A stretch of 64,000 bases of DNA from Chloracidobacterium sp. (GCA_016712045.1 JADJRV010000001.1:62001-126000); one strand, 5' to 3'. Shown: positions 19,124 to 30,096, numbered from the stretch's first letter. Program-made: numbers and translations. The notes: a model not told the origin generated them from the letters alone.

Positions 19124-19363
19124 ATGAATTGGGAAGATAGAATTGTCTCGACCGAAGACATCATGGCAGGCAAGCCGTGCATCAAAGGCACGCGCTTGAC
19201 CATTGACTTTTTGCTCGAACGGCTAGCCTCAGGATGGAGCGAGAAGCAACTTTACGAGAGCTATCCCAACCTCACGCCGGAAGACCTGCGAGCGATTTTT
19301 GCCTACGCCTCTGAGTCGTTGAGAGATCACTTATTTCTGCCGGTGCCAACCGCGAGCAAATGA
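19124..19363 (+). CDS. DUF433-family antitoxin-like protein
   Basis: A 79-residue DUF433 protein: RIVSTEDIMAGKPCIKGTRL is the family hallmark and the later helix-turn-helix (EKQLYESYPNLTPEDLRAIF) suggests DNA binding. Such proteins are commonly paired with DUF5615 PIN-like nucleases, as here, with a four-base overlap. Together they form a putative type II toxin-antitoxin module, probably autoregulated. The role as antitoxin is inferred from the pairing. Confidence 0.85.
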   Translation: MNWEDRIVSTEDIMAGKPCIKGTRLTIDFLLERLASGWSEKQLYESYPNLTPEDLRAIFAYASESLRDHLFLPVPTASK

Positions 19364-19716
19364 CGCCGTTTGTTGCGGACGAGCATATTCCAAGACCCAG
19401 CATCCAGATGTTGCGAGAGGCTGGCTATGACGTACTGTCCATCCGTGAAACGTATCCCTCGATAGACGACACGTCAATCATCCAGATCGCTCAAGCTGAA
19501 AACCGAATGATAATTTCCTGCGACCGGGATTTTGGTAAGCTCTTATTCTTGCGGCAAATAGAATGTGGTGTTGGAATTGTCTATTTGCGACTGGGTGATT
19601 TTTCGGTCACTGAGCCTGCGGAATTCGTAATGAGGTATCTTGAAAAGGCACCCGACATATTCAATGGAAAGTTCAGCGTGATCGATCGCGAGCGCATCAG
19701 ACAGCGTACATTATGA
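19360..19716 (+). CDS. DUF5615 PIN-like toxin candidate
   Basis: A 118-residue protein of the DUF5615 (Mut7-C/PIN-like) family: the start FVADEHIPRPSIQMLREAGY and MIISCDRDFGKLLF carry the acidic residues expected of a PIN nuclease site. It overlaps the DUF433 gene by four bases upstream and pdxJ by four bases downstream, so a toxin gene is translationally coupled to a vitamin B6 gene, an unusual insertion point. Activity as an RNase is inferred. Confidence 0.82.
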   Translation: MTPFVADEHIPRPSIQMLREAGYDVLSIRETYPSIDDTSIIQIAQAENRMIISCDRDFGKLLFLRQIECGVGIVYLRLGDFSVTEPAEFVMRYLEKAPDIFNGKFSVIDRERIRQRTL

Positions 19717-20456
19717 CCGCAAAACTCAACGTCAACATCGACCACGTCGCCACGATCCGCGAGGCGCGTAAGACCATCGAACCGAGCATCGTCACCGCTG
19801 CCGTTATCTGCGAACAGGCCGGTGCCAACGGCATCACCGTCCACCTTCGCGGTGACCGACGGCATATTCAAGATCGCGATATCGAATTGCTGCGTGATGT
19901 CGTTACGACGTACTTGAACGTCGAAATGGCCGCGACCGACGAGATGATCGGCATCGCCGAACGCACCAAGCCCGACGCCGTTTCGCTCGTGCCTGAGAGT
20001 GCGAACGAGATCACGACCGAAGGCGGTCTGGACGTTGTCGGTAATTTTGAAACGGTCAAGAACGCCGTCGAACGGCTAAAGGCCGCAGGCGTTTTCGTCA
20101 GCATCTTCATCGACCCGAATATCGATCAGATCGACGCTGCGAACAAGGTTGGTGCACAGCAAGTAGAACTTTGCACCGCCGAATACGCCGAACTCACGCT
20201 CTCCGCCCGTGCCGCTCACGGCGAGGGCGAGCAAAAAGCCGTCGCCGAAGTGAACCGCATTCGCGAAGCCTGCGTTCACGCCAAATCCCTCGGCCTCATC
20301 GTCGCCGCCGGCCACGGACTGACCTATCGCAACGTTGCCGCCCTCGCCGCGATCCCTGAGATAACCGAATTCAACATCGGCCACAACATCATCTCGCGTG
20401 CGGTCTTTGTCGGACTTAATCAGGCAGTAAAAGAGATGGTCGACGCCATCTCATAG
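19713..20456 (+). CDS. pdxJ: Pyridoxine 5'-phosphate synthase
   Basis: Condenses 1-deoxyxylulose 5-phosphate with 3-amino-2-oxopropyl phosphate in the DXP-dependent vitamin B6 route. The 247-residue protein has the expected N-terminus (KLNVNIDHVATIREARKTIE), the catalytic Glu/His segments (ITVHLRGDRRHIQDRDIELL) and the C-terminal AAGHGLTYRNV and FNIGHNIISRAVFVGL phosphate-binding loop. The first codons overlap the DUF5615 gene. Length is normal for the family. PdxA is not in the window. Confidence 0.96.
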   Translation: MTAKLNVNIDHVATIREARKTIEPSIVTAAVICEQAGANGITVHLRGDRRHIQDRDIELLRDVVTTYLNVEMAATDEMIGIAERTKPDAVSLVPESANEITTEGGLDVVGNFETVKNAVERLKAAGVFVSIFIDPNIDQIDAANKVGAQQVELCTAEYAELTLSARAAHGEGEQKAVAEVNRIREACVHAKSLGLIVAAGHGLTYRNVAALAAIPEITEFNIGHNIISRAVFVGLNQAVKEMVDAIS

Positions 20457-20528
20457 CGACGGGGTTCTTGCTCGTCCACATCACACAAGCTAGAATTACA
20501 ACAACAGCAACCACCTCTCCAACAATTT

Positions 20529-22420
20529 ATGACCTACACCAAAATGTTATTCGCAGTGGCGATCGCCGTTGCTGCACAAATTACAATTGCGTCCGCACAG
20601 AGTCCGACCCTTCCGGCCGGCGTTCCAAAGTCTGACGATTTTTCATTTCTCCTGAATGCGTTTGACGATAAATGCGTGTCCGGCAACTGCGTCAACGGCA
20701 AAGGCAAGAAAGCGTACAGCAATGGCGACAATTACGAAGGTGATTTTGTTAACGGCAAACATCATGGTCAAGGCACCTATCGGACGAAAGAGGGCCAAGT
20801 GTATGTCGGGCAATTCGCCAAAGGTGCGTATAACGGCAGAGGCAAGATGAACTTTCCCAATGGAGAAACTTACGACGGTGACTGGCTCAACAACGAACGC
20901 ACCGGTGACGGAAGGGCGACCTACAAGGACGGCTCAAATTACGAGGGCGATTGGCTTGCAAATAAGTGGCATGGTTTAGGACGCTGTGCCTACGCCAATG
21001 GCGACATTTACTATGGCAACTGGGTCAATGGCGTTAGAGAGGGTAAGGCAACCTACTATTTCAAGGACGGCAGCTATTACATCGGCTTCTGGAAAAACGA
21101 TCTGCAGCACGGCGAGGGAAAATACTACGACAAGAAAGCTGACAATACGATCAGCGGAACCTGGAAAGACGGCGTCGCTCCCTATGCTCTTGCACCCAAG
21201 CCAAACCCGACTCCAACTACTGCTACAACCACGGGTCAGATGACATTTGAGGGCGGAGCAAATTTTGATGGACCGGTCGAGCAGGCTAAGCCGATCAACT
21301 CAACCACGACTAAATGCATGTCCGGCAATTGCTTGAATGGTATTGGAAAATACCTTTTCGCAAACGGCGTGGTTTACGAAGGATATTTTGTTAATGGAAG
21401 TGCAAACGGCAAGGGAAAGGTGACCTACAAGGATGGCGGATCGTACGTCGGTGATCTCGTCAACGGAAAGATGGAAGGCAGAGGCATCTTTCTATACGCC
21501 AACGGAAATACGTATGACGGCGGTTGGCTGAATAATGTTAAATCCGGACAAGGAACACAAACCTTAAAGGCGAGCGGCGAGCTCTATGTCGGTCAGTTTG
21601 CGGGCGACAAACGCAACGGCAAGGGCAAAGCAACATACAAAAACGGCGACATCTACGATGGCGATTGCGTAAACGGCCTGCGCGAAGGACAGGCGAAATA
21701 TACTTGCCCGAACGGCAGTTATTACATCGGCGGTTTCCTGAAAGATAAACAGCATGGCACCGGCAAACAATTTAACAAGCTGACCAACAACATCATCGAG
21801 GGAATTTGGAAAGACGGAGTGTTCGTCAACTCGGCCGCCACGACTAAAGTAACTACGGTTGATTCAGGACCGAAACTTCCCGTCGTCGAAATCGCGACGC
21901 AATTACGCGAGACACTGAACGGCAAGTACGACTATTTGGACAACAAGCCTCTCACGTACATCTTGACGAACAAAAAACGAACGCGGTACTGCGTTACAAG
22001 ATCGAATTTATCAATGACGGCGGAAAGATGGCGTTCAAATGGAAAGAAAGCACCAAAAACGAACAGTCCGAAAAGCTCGTCATCACCGATGAAGCTCTGA
22101 GATCTGCAACCAAATACGTCAACTTCTTCTCTACCAAGACAGCCATCGCACCCGACAAAGAGATCGCGTTCATCCTTAGTCAGAAACAACACAAAGACTT
22201 AAAAGCCAAAGAGGAGACAAGTCTAGATCTCGGCGGCGGTCTCAAACGCTTTACTTTCCTTATGAGCTTATCCGCGTCGAGCGGAACCTACACGGACAAA
22301 AGGATAAAGGTGCTTCACTACCAAGCCGCCGACGGATCCAAAATACAGATCTTAGATGACCCCATCTGCCCGCTGATCATAAAAATCGAAACGGCTGAAT
22401 ACACGTTAACTCTGGTTTGA
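20529..22420 (+). CDS. Exported MORN-repeat protein with internal duplication, one frameshift
   Basis: About 630 residues after correction. A signal peptide (MTYTKMLFAVAIAVAAQITI) is followed by two blocks of six 23-residue MORN repeats, each block opened by a Cys pair: CVSGNCVNGKGKK (near residue 49) and CMSGNCLNGIGKY (near residue 263). Typical repeats are YSNGDNYEGDFVNGKHHGQG and YKDGGSYVGDLVNGKMEGRG. The two blocks match unit by unit, so a large internal duplication is likely. The frame breaks in the A6 run at 21972-21977; one extra A joins LTNKKT to NAVLRYKIEFINDGGKMAF and the C-terminal domain that ends at 22420. MORN proteins often bind membranes or serve as scaffolds; the role here is unknown. 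Confidence 0.85.
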
Positions 22421-22436
22421 TACTGATAAAAAGTTC

Positions 22437-22463
22437 GACGCCTTTGCCATAGACAAAGGCGTC
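22437..22463. terminator. Hairpin between convergent genes, likely terminator
   Basis: GACGCCTTTG / CAAAGGCGTC, a 10-bp perfect stem with a 7-base loop, lies between the ends of the MORN gene (+) and the lipoprotein gene (-). No strong T run follows on either strand, so it may work as a terminator only weakly. Confidence 0.5.
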
Positions 22464-22494
22464 GTCAAGTTGTCGGTCGACCATATGATCGATC

Positions 22495-23304
22495 CTATTT
22501 CGCCGCCGGAGCTCCGGTCACGGTAAATTTCATATCCTGCGACGTTTGCGATAGCTTGCGGTCGTTCGCGTTAAATGCTTCGACCTTTGCGGTGTAGTTT
22601 CCCGGTGCCAAAGGCTTATCCAGGCTGGCCGTAGTGCCGTCAACGCGTTTGTTGATGTAATCGTAGTTGGTTTCCGCTCCGCTGGAGCTGTCGGCGTGGA
22701 TGCTGTATTTGTAATACGCCGCGTCAGGATACGCGTCCCACTTAACCTCGATACCCGTGCCCGCGACCTTTGAACCGGCTTTTGGATTTACGAGCTTTAG
22801 ATCATTCTTAAAGAGGTTCGTGTCAGGAGCAAAATAGGTCTTGCCGTCCTCGATATTGTATTTCGCGGCCGAGATAAAACCCGCCGTCGCAAACACATAA
22901 AACGGCGTATCAAAAACCTGCACCGTCAGCCCCTCATACATCCCGGGCGGAACGTCCTTTATCAGATACTCGCCCGCGTCGTCGGTCTTTGTGGTAAACG
23001 TCTCGCCGCCGCAGCCGTTCATATATTGGCTAAACGTCTTGCAAAGCTTAACCTGCACGCCGACCGCAGGCTTTTCGTCATAAAACGCCTTGCCCTGAAC
23101 ATTGGCCTTACCCGCAGCCGGCTTTTCCTTTTCAACGCCCGTGCCCGACGGGATGGTGCCGTCTTTGTTAGGCTGCACCGCCGCTTTATTCGCCGGGGCT
23201 GGCCCAGCGAGATTATCAACCCGACCCCCTTTAGACCCGCAGCCGCCCGCCATCAACGAAACCATCACAACCGCCACAACCATTAACTTACTTACTATCG
23301 ACAT
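22495..23304 (-). CDS. Lipoprotein with carboxypeptidase-regulatory-like and FN3-like domains
   Basis: A 269-residue lipoprotein: signal MVVAVVMVSLMAGGCGSKGG with lipobox Cys at residue 22. After a Pro/Ala/Lys linker, residues about 70-150 form a Cna-B/CarboxypepD_reg-like sandwich (GKAFYDEKPAVGVQVKLCKT, DAGEYLIKDVPPGMYEGLTV), and about 170-262 look like a fibronectin type III domain (KWDAYPDAAYYKYSIHADSS, LAPGNYTAKVEAFNANDRKL). Such architecture is common in surface lipoproteins that bind sugar or protein; no catalytic site is seen. Monocistronic. The function is unknown. Confidence 0.75.
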   Translation of the reverse strand: MSIVSKLMVVAVVMVSLMAGGCGSKGGRVDNLAGPAPANKAAVQPNKDGTIPSGTGVEKEKPAAGKANVQGKAFYDEKPAVGVQVKLCKTFSQYMNGCGGETFTTKTDDAGEYLIKDVPPGMYEGLTVQVFDTPFYVFATAGFISAAKYNIEDGKTYFAPDTNLFKNDLKLVNPKAGSKVAGTGIEVKWDAYPDAAYYKYSIHADSSSGAETNYDYINKRVDGTTASLDKPLAPGNYTAKVEAFNANDRKLSQTSQDMKFTVTGAPAAK

Positions 23305-23531
23305 AGATCGTTTGCTCCCTGAAACTAAAAAGATAGGCGAATAAACCGTCTCGCCGTAATTCTAAGAATTATAAGTTTGAACGGAGCGAACGCAAAACTC
23401 TTGCACCGATAGAACGATTGAATCATGAAGTTAAAGAGATAAAATGGTAGCTAGATCGATATCCACACCAACATACAACCTTTTCCCTCGAAACTCTGTT
23501 ACATTGATTAATATTTAGTTTGGAGAAAAAG

Positions 23532-25280
23532 ATGAAAATCGTACGATGGTGCTCACTATTCGTCGTCCTAGCTTGTCCGGCTTTATCGTTCACTCAAAAA
23601 AATGCTGCTCCTACAGCTGAAGAGGTGAAAGAAAAACAGCGAAAGCTAACGGCGATCGTTGATCAATTAGCTACCGAGATCCCAAATTTTCGTCTCGGTG
23701 CCAATCGCGCATATCTTTACGCAATTTCAGGGCGTCACATTTGTAAAACCGATCCGAAACGGGCTGCTGAACTGATGCAGAGTTCCATCGCCGAATTGAC
23801 GGGAGCTCAATTGCAGGCTGAGACGGAGCGAAAGAGTAATCAACCGAACGAGCTGCTTACGAGCCAAACAACGCGCCCGCGCGTTCTCAATACTATAGCC
23901 ATTTGTGACGCGGAATATGCATTACAAAGTCTATATAAAACCCGCCCAATAGCAGTTGAAAGGGCGATTTCTGGCGGGGCATTGAAAACAACGAAGATCA
24001 CTAATAGCAATGGAAATAACTTATCTATCGCCCAAAACGAAACCAGTCTTGAACTAGCAATAATGAGACTAGCTGCTGACCAGAACCCCGAACGGGCCAT
24101 TGCGTTGCTGAAAGAATCACTAAAGGGGATCTTTCGTCTGAAACGTTTACTTTGTTACAGAAATTACATGCAAAGGATCCAGACGAAGCTATGCCACTCA
24201 CTAACGAAGTGGTTGAAACTTACTCAAAAAGGCTTTTTAATCAATGGGCAGCCGAATGCCCAGTACATTTCATTGGCTATCCGGTTCTTAGCAGAATTTT
24301 CGCGAACAAAAGGCCCACCGGAAAAGTCAATAAAACTCGAACCATCACAAATGCGTGCCCTTGCCGAAAAACTGTTTACTGCCTATCTTGATCAGAGTAA
24401 TAATAATGGGTATTTTCAACCTTCGACACTTATTCAATTTGCCGAAAAACTTTCCCCGGGCTATATCCCGCGGCTAAAGGCTCAGGAAAAGTCTAACCTT
24501 GCTCGTTCCGGCCGCCAGCCCGGTAATCCGGCACTTGGTGCTCTACTAAGCAGCAATCCGACTGCCGAAAAATTGATCTCTGAAGCGAAGAATTATCCGT
24601 TGGAATCGCGTAGACAACTTTATTCAACGGCGGCAAATAAACTTGCCGATTCTGGCGATCTTAACGCTGCGAACGCTCTGTTAAATGAAAATTTCTCCGA
24701 TGACGCTCTCACTAACGCTCAAGATAGCCTTAACTATTACTATGCCCACCGTCTGATGATGCAGGGCAAATACCCCGAGGCCGAGAGAATAATGGGTGAT
24801 TTTCCTGAGAGCAATCGAAATGCCGCCCTTATTAATTTGGCTATTGTTGTGTTTGAGAAGGACAAAGTTGAAAACAAATCAGGGGCCATATTGATTTTGG
24901 ATAAAGTTCGGATGCAGATGCCTGAAAAACCTGCAAACCAAAACGAAATGTCTCAACTCATGCGGCTAATTTCTGCCTATGCAAAGATAGACACGCCGCA
25001 GGCATTTCGTATGACGGAGGGTTTGGGGCCAATGATGAACGAACTTACCGAAGCCTCGGTTTTAGTCAGAAGTTTTCAGGGGGGCTATGATTTGCAGCAA
25101 GGGGAATTTTTGATCGGAAATGGGATGCCGTTCAACTTCTACCCTGAAATGTCGGTCTTACGGATCTTGGCAGATAACGATCTCGATCGGACAACCAAAC
25201 TTCTTGACGGATTTGCTCGAGCTGATATTCGCGTCTCACTAAAGTTACAACTCGCGGAAAATATTGCCAATCAGCGATAA
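23532..25280 (+). CDS. Exported helical-repeat protein of unknown function, two compensating frameshifts
   Basis: ATG at 23532 is preceded by GGAG (23521-23524). The signal peptide is MKIVRWCSLFVVLACPALSF. The rest is alpha-helical and TPR-like: repeated pairs such as RAAELMQSSIAELTGAQLQA, PERAIALLKESL and YPEAERIMGDFPESNRNAAL. Between about 24124 and 24229 the true frame is shifted: reading LKGDLSSETFTLLQKLHAKD and PDEAMPLTNEVVETYS is far more sensible than the base frame. One G missing at 24124-24127 and one A too many near 24226-24230 explain it. Corrected length is about 582 residues. Not assigned to a named family. Related large exported proteins are common in Acidobacteria, as far as I recall. 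Confidence 0.65.
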   Translation: MKIVRWCSLFVVLACPALSFTQKNAAPTAEEVKEKQRKLTAIVDQLATEIPNFRLGANRAYLYAISGRHICKTDPKRAAELMQSSIAELTGAQLQAETERKSNQPNELLTSQTTRPRVLNTIAICDAEYALQSLYKTRPIAVERAISGGALKTTKITNSNGNNLSIAQNETSLELAIMRLAADQNPERAIALLKESLKGIFRLKRLLCYRNYMQRIQTKLCHSLTKWLKLTQKGFLINGQPNAQYISLAIRFLAEFSRTKGPPEKSIKLEPSQMRALAEKLFTAYLDQSNNNGYFQPSTLIQFAEKLSPGYIPRLKAQEKSNLARSGRQPGNPALGALLSSNPTAEKLISEAKNYPLESRRQLYSTAANKLADSGDLNAANALLNENFSDDALTNAQDSLNYYYAHRLMMQGKYPEAERIMGDFPESNRNAALINLAIVVFEKDKVENKSGAILILDKVRMQMPEKPANQNEMSQLMRLISAYAKIDTPQAFRMTEGLGPMMNELTEASVLVRSFQGGYDLQQGEFLIGNGMPFNFYPEMSVLRILADNDLDRTTKLLDGFARADIRVSLKLQLAENIANQR

Positions 25281-25405
25281 ACGGTCGTTATTCGTCCAAA
25301 AGGACCAATTTGGCGATAACCGACGACGAAAATCTCGATCATTTTAGCTAAATTGCCACCGCGGTCCATGTGGTCCACCTGGTCCGGACCGGACCACAAT
25401 TTGCT

Positions 25406-28307
25406 CTACTTCAACACCGCTTTTAACGCCTGTCCCGTAAACGATTTTTTCACTTTCGCGACCTCTTCGGGGGTGCCTGTGGCGACGACTTTGCCGCCGC
25501 CGGAGCCGCCTTCGGGGCCGAGGTCGATGATGTAATCGGCGGCTCTTGATGACGTCGAGGTTGTGTTCGATGACGATGACGGTGTTGCCGGTATCGACGA
25601 GTTTTTGCAGGACCTCGAGCAGTTTGTGAACGTCGGCGAAGTGGAGGCCGGTCGTCGGTTCGTCGAGGATGTAGATGGTTTTGCCGGTGGCGCGTTTGGA
25701 GAGCTCTTTGGCGAGCTTGATGCGCTGGGCCTCGCCACCGGAGAGCGTCGTGGACGACTGGCCGATCTTGATGTAACCGAGGCCGACGTCGAGCAAAGTT
25801 TCGAGGACCTTGCGGATCGACGGGATGTTTTCGAGCAGCGGCAGAGCGTCTTCGATGGTGGTGTCGAGCATGTCCGCGATCGAGAGGCCTTTGAATTTGA
25901 CGGCGAGCGTCTCGCGATTGTAGCGGTGCCCGCGGCACACGTCGCACGTCACGTACACGTCGGGCAGAAAATTCATCTCGATGCGTTTCATGCCGCCGCC
26001 TTCGCAAGCCTCGCAGCGGCCGCCTTTGACGTTAAAGGAAAACCGGCCGGATTTGTAGCCGCGAGTGCGTGATTCGGGGAGCATCGCGTACAGTTCGCGA
26101 AGCGGAGTAAACAGCCCCGTAAACGTCGCCGGATTAGAACGCGGCGTACGGCCGATGGGTTTTTGGTCGATCTCGATGATCTTGTCCACGAGGTCGAGGC
26201 CTTCGATGCTGTCGTGCTCGAGCGGTTCGACGGCTGATTTATAAACGTGTTTGTAGAGCGCGGGATAGAGGATCTCTTCGACCAGTGTTGACTTGCCCGA
26301 ACCCGAAACGCCCGTGACCACCGTCAGCAAGCCCAGAGGAAACTCGGCGTCGATATTTTTTAGATTATACGCCCGGGCACCGTTTACCTTGATGCGTTTG
26401 CCGTTGGCGAGCCGCCGCACGTCGGGGATGTCGATCTTTAACTTGCCGCTGAGGTATTGCCCTGTCAATGATTCCTTGTTCTTGGCGATGTCTTTCGGCG
26501 TGCCAAACGCGATCACTTCGCCGCCGTGCGTACCCGCGAGCGGGCCAAGGTCGATAACGTAATCCGCACGCTCGATCGTCTCCGCGTCGTGCTCGACCAC
26601 GAGGACCGAATTACCCAGATCGCGAAGCATGTGCAGCGTCTCAAGCAGCCGTTCGTTATCACGCGGATGCAGACCGATCGACGGCTCATCCAAGACATAC
26701 AAAACACCACGCAACTGCGATCCGATCTGCGTCGCAAGCCGTATACGCTGGCCTTCGCCGCCCGAAAGCGACGCCGACGAACGATCCAGCGTCAGATATC
26801 CAAGCCCGACCGCATCAAGAAAACGCGTGCGGTCGCGGATCTCTTTGAGCACGAGGCCGGCGATCTTTTCGTCGCGGGGCGAAAGCTTGATAGCGTCGAT
26901 CTTTTTGACCGCATCGGAGATCGGCAACCCCGTGTATTCGGCGATGCCAATGCCGTTGACCCTGACCGCGAGGCTTTCAGGCTGCAAACGTTTGCCGTCG
27001 CATCCCGGACAGTCGATCGGTGCGATCAGCTCCTCAAGCGCCGCTTTCACCTTTTCGGACGGCGGGTTTTCGATCCGCTCGCTCATCGCCCGCATCGCTC
27101 CGCGCCAGTCGCGTTCAAATTTGTAATCGCCGTGGCGAAACGTCATCCGCCGCTTCGTGCCGTGGAAAAATGCATCGCGGATCTCTTGCGGCAGATCCGA
27201 AAATTTCGTTTCGAGCAACGCCTGTGCCGATTCGCCCGTCCCGCCGTCCTTAGACTTTTTCCGCTTACCTTTCCGTTCTTTTTCCTTTCCGGTCGGCGGT
27301 TCGAGTGGGTCGCCGTCGGTAAATTTTTCGATGATCGCAACCAGAGCACCCCGCAAAAACGTCGCTCCGGCCTTGTCCGCACCGTTAAGAAAATCGATCT
27401 TTCCGGCGGCCACGCTCTCGTCGGGGACGATCTTTCGGGCGTCGATCTCCATCACCGTGCCGATGCCCTGGCAACGTTTGCACGCTCCAAAAGCAGAGTT
27501 GAATGAAAAGGACCGCGGCTCGAGCGTCGGGATATTGATGCCGCAATTTACGCACGCCATCTTTTCGGAATAAAGCTTTTCGTCGCCGTCGATGATCGAA
27601 ATGAGCACTGCACCGCCGGTCAGTTTCAGTGCGGTCTTGACCGATTCGCTCAAACGTTCGCGAACGCCGTCTTTCATCAACAAACGGTCAACTACGACCT
27701 CGATCGTGTGATTTTTGCGCTTGTCGAGGATGATCTCTTCGTCAAGCTGCCGCAGCTCGCCGTCGATGCGTGCCCGCAAAAAACCGTCTTTGTGCAGCTT
27801 TTCGAGCTCGTTTTTAAATTCGCCCTTTCGCCCGCGAACAACCGGTGCGAGTATCATCACTCGTTCGCCGTCCGGCAGTTCAGAGATGCCCGAGACGATC
27901 TGATCGACCGATTGCCGCGTGATCGGCTCGCCGCACTGCTGACAATGCGGCTGCCCGATCGACGAAAAGAGCAGCCGGAAAAAATCATAGATCTCCGTCA
28001 CCGTACCGACGGTCGAACGAGGCGAGCGTGAAACTGTTTTTTGCTCAATGGAGATCGCGGGCGAGAGCCCCTCGACCGAATCGACATCAGGTTTTTCGAG
28101 CTGATCTAAGAATTGGCGGGCGTAAGCAGATAGAGATTCGACATAGCGCCGCTGCCCCTCGGCATAGATCGTATCGAAAGCGAGCGAAGATTTGCCGCTG
28201 CCCGACAGGCCCGTGATCACGACAAACTTGTCCCGCGGGATATCGACATCGATATTTTTGAGGTTGTGCTGGCGTGCTCCGCGCACAGTGATCTGTTTGA
28301 TACTCAT
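25406..28307 (-). CDS. uvrA: Excinuclease ABC subunit A, frameshift near the C-terminus
   Basis: The damage-recognition ATPase of nucleotide excision repair. First ABC unit: Walker [21 protein letters not shown], zinc knuckle CVNCG...CKRCQG, signature [14 protein letters not shown]. Second unit: Walker [15 protein letters not shown], zinc module CEACEGGG...CDVCRGHRY, signature [14 protein letters not shown], Walker [14 protein letters not shown]. Near 25546-25547 (TT on plus) one surplus base shifts the frame; removing it gives [20 protein letters not shown] and [20 protein letters not shown], the normal UvrA end, with the stop at 25406. Corrected length about 966 residues. A homopolymer error is more likely than a real defect. 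Confidence 0.94.
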
Positions 28308-28358
28308 TACAGGCTAGATCCGGGCCAATGGCCGAAACGAGTATTTTAGCAAGTTGCA

Positions 28359-29347
28359 CTAGAGAATGCGAAGCACGGCATAGAGCGAGACGCAAGAGAT
28401 AACGATCCAGAGTATGACGCCCTCAAACAGGGCCAAATAGCCAAATTTTTTGAGCGTTTCTCGCGATAGCGATGCTCCGATCAGAAACAGCGTAACCGTC
28501 ATCCCGGCCTTTGCCAAATTGACGAGCGAATCGTAAATGCTCGGCTGGATCCATACCGGCAAGTAAGTCCGCAAAGCGGTCGCTCCGAGAAATAGAAAAA
28601 TGAACCAAGGAATGACGGAACTCCGGCTTTTGGTTTTAGGATTTGGGCTTGCTAGATCGCTTTCTTCGACTTGGGACGTGGGACTTGAGACTTGGATTTC
28701 GGACGATATAGGTAAGCAAACAATAACGCGACCGGTGCGATCCATAGGGCTCGTGCGAGTTTGACCGTCGTCGCGATCGCCAACGCTTCGGCTCCGTATG
28801 TTCCCGCCGCTCCTACGACGGAGCTGGTGTCGTGAATAGCTATCGCCGCCCACACGCCAAACTGATTTTGCGTTAGGTTTAGCGCGTGGCCGATGATCGG
28901 AAATAAAAACAGCGCGACCGAATTGAGCACAAACACCGTGCCGAGCGAAACTGACATTTCATCAGCCTCAGCATTGATCGCCGGCCCGACTGCACCAATT
29001 GCAGAGCCGCCGCAGATCGCGGTTCCCGATGAAATAAGTGTCGATGTGCGGCTCGCAACCCCGAGCAGTTTTCCGACAAAATAACCGAGTATCAGCGTCC
29101 CAAATATCGTTGCTACGGTAAACAGTATTCCCTGTCTACCTGCTCGATAGACCGCGCCGAGATCCATCCCAAACCCGAGCAGCACGACCGACGCTTGTAG
29201 CAGATATTTTGTAAATTTACCCTCAAGCTGCGGAAAAGGATTGCCGATAGTGAACGCGAGCACCAACCCCAATGCGAGAGCGACCGGCGGCGAACCCCAC
29301 GGTGAAAGGCAAAAAATAAGCAGAGCGATGAAAACGGCCTTTTTCAA
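28359..29347 (-). CDS. YeiH-family putative sulfate exporter, frameshift in a repeat-rich linker
   Basis: A polytopic membrane protein of the UPF0324/YeiH type. The N-terminal two thirds (LALGLVLAFTIGNPFPQLEG, SSGTAICGGSAIGAVGPAI, IHDTSSVVGAAGTYG) are in one frame from 29347; the last helices (SSVIPWFIFLFLGATALRTY, GMTVTLFLIGASLSRETLKK) are in another that ends at 28359. The break falls in a cytoplasmic loop at about 28640-28720 composed of degenerate CAAGTCCC words, similar to the tandem repeats between genes, so repeat slippage or a sequencing error could both be the cause. Corrected length about 330 residues. Substrate (sulfate or another anion) is only inferred from annotation habit. Confidence 0.75.
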
Positions 29348-29355
29348 ATTTTGCC

Positions 29356-30096
29356 TTATTTAGCTTTTCCTTGATTCGCGACAGCATCCTGTGCGGCCTT
29401 GATAGCGTCGGCATCGCCTAAATAGTAGCTTTTGATCGGTTTAAGATCGGCGTCGAGTTCGTAAACAAGCGGTACGCCCGTCGGGATGTTTAGATTGACG
29501 ATCTCGTCATTAGGAATATTATCGAGATATTTGACAAGTGCCCGTAGCGAATTGCCGTGAGCCGTGATTATCAAACGCTTGCCGTCGCGGATCTTTGGCA
29601 TGATCTCGCTTTCAAAATACGGCACGACACGTTCAACGGTATCTTTCAAACATTCTGTTTTAGGGAAATTCGCGATCGACGCGTAACGGGGATCATTGCC
29701 CAAATAACGCTCATCCGTATCTTCCATCTCCGGGGGCGGTATGTCATAGCTGCGCCGCCAGATCAGTACCTGTTCATCACCATATTTCGCCGCGGTCTCA
29801 GCTTTGTTAAGGCCTTGCAACCCGCCATAATGCCGCTCATTTAGCAGCCAGGTCTTCGTCACCGGTAACCACATACGGTCAAGCTCATCAAGCGTTATCC
29901 AAAGCGCGCGGATCGCACGTTTGAGTACAGACGTGTAAGCCGCGTCAAACTCAAACCCCTCTGATCTCAATAGTTTACCGGCGGCATGAGCCTCGTCAAT
30001 GCCCTTTTCCGACAGGTCAACATCTTTCCACCCCGTAAAGCGGTTCTCTTTATTCCACTGGCTCTCGCCGTGACGGATCAATACCAATTTATGCAT
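29356..30096 (-). CDS. gpmA: 2,3-bisphosphoglycerate-dependent phosphoglycerate mutase
   Basis: Interconverts 3- and 2-phosphoglycerate in glycolysis. The 246-residue protein begins [20 protein letters not shown], where His9 of RHGE is the phosphorylated residue; [20 protein letters not shown] and the second catalytic His in [11 protein letters not shown] are also present. Insert and length (about 246) fit the dPGM type, not the cofactor-independent enzyme. Together with pfkA it gives two glycolytic enzymes in the window. Confidence 0.96.
   Translation of the reverse strand: MHKLVLIRHGESQWNKENRFTGWKDVDLSEKGIDEAHAAGKLLRSEGFEFDAAYTSVLKRAIRALWITLDELDRMWLPVTKTWLLNERHYGGLQGLNKAETAAKYGDEQVLIWRRSYDIPPPEMEDTDERYLGNDPRYASIANFPKTECLKDTVERVVPYFESEIMPKIRDGKRLIITAHGNSLRALVKYLDNIPNDEIVNLNIPTGVPLVYELDADLKPIKSYYLGDADAIKAAQDAVANQGKAK

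Noticed and set aside
21950..22030. Programmed frameshift in the MORN gene
   Set aside because: There is an A run, but no conserved slippery heptamer with structure, and similar A-run errors occur in AIPR and Z1.
26526..27506. Plus-strand frame of over 300 residues inside uvrA
   Set aside because: It is antisense to strongly conserved UvrA motifs and has no domain of its own.
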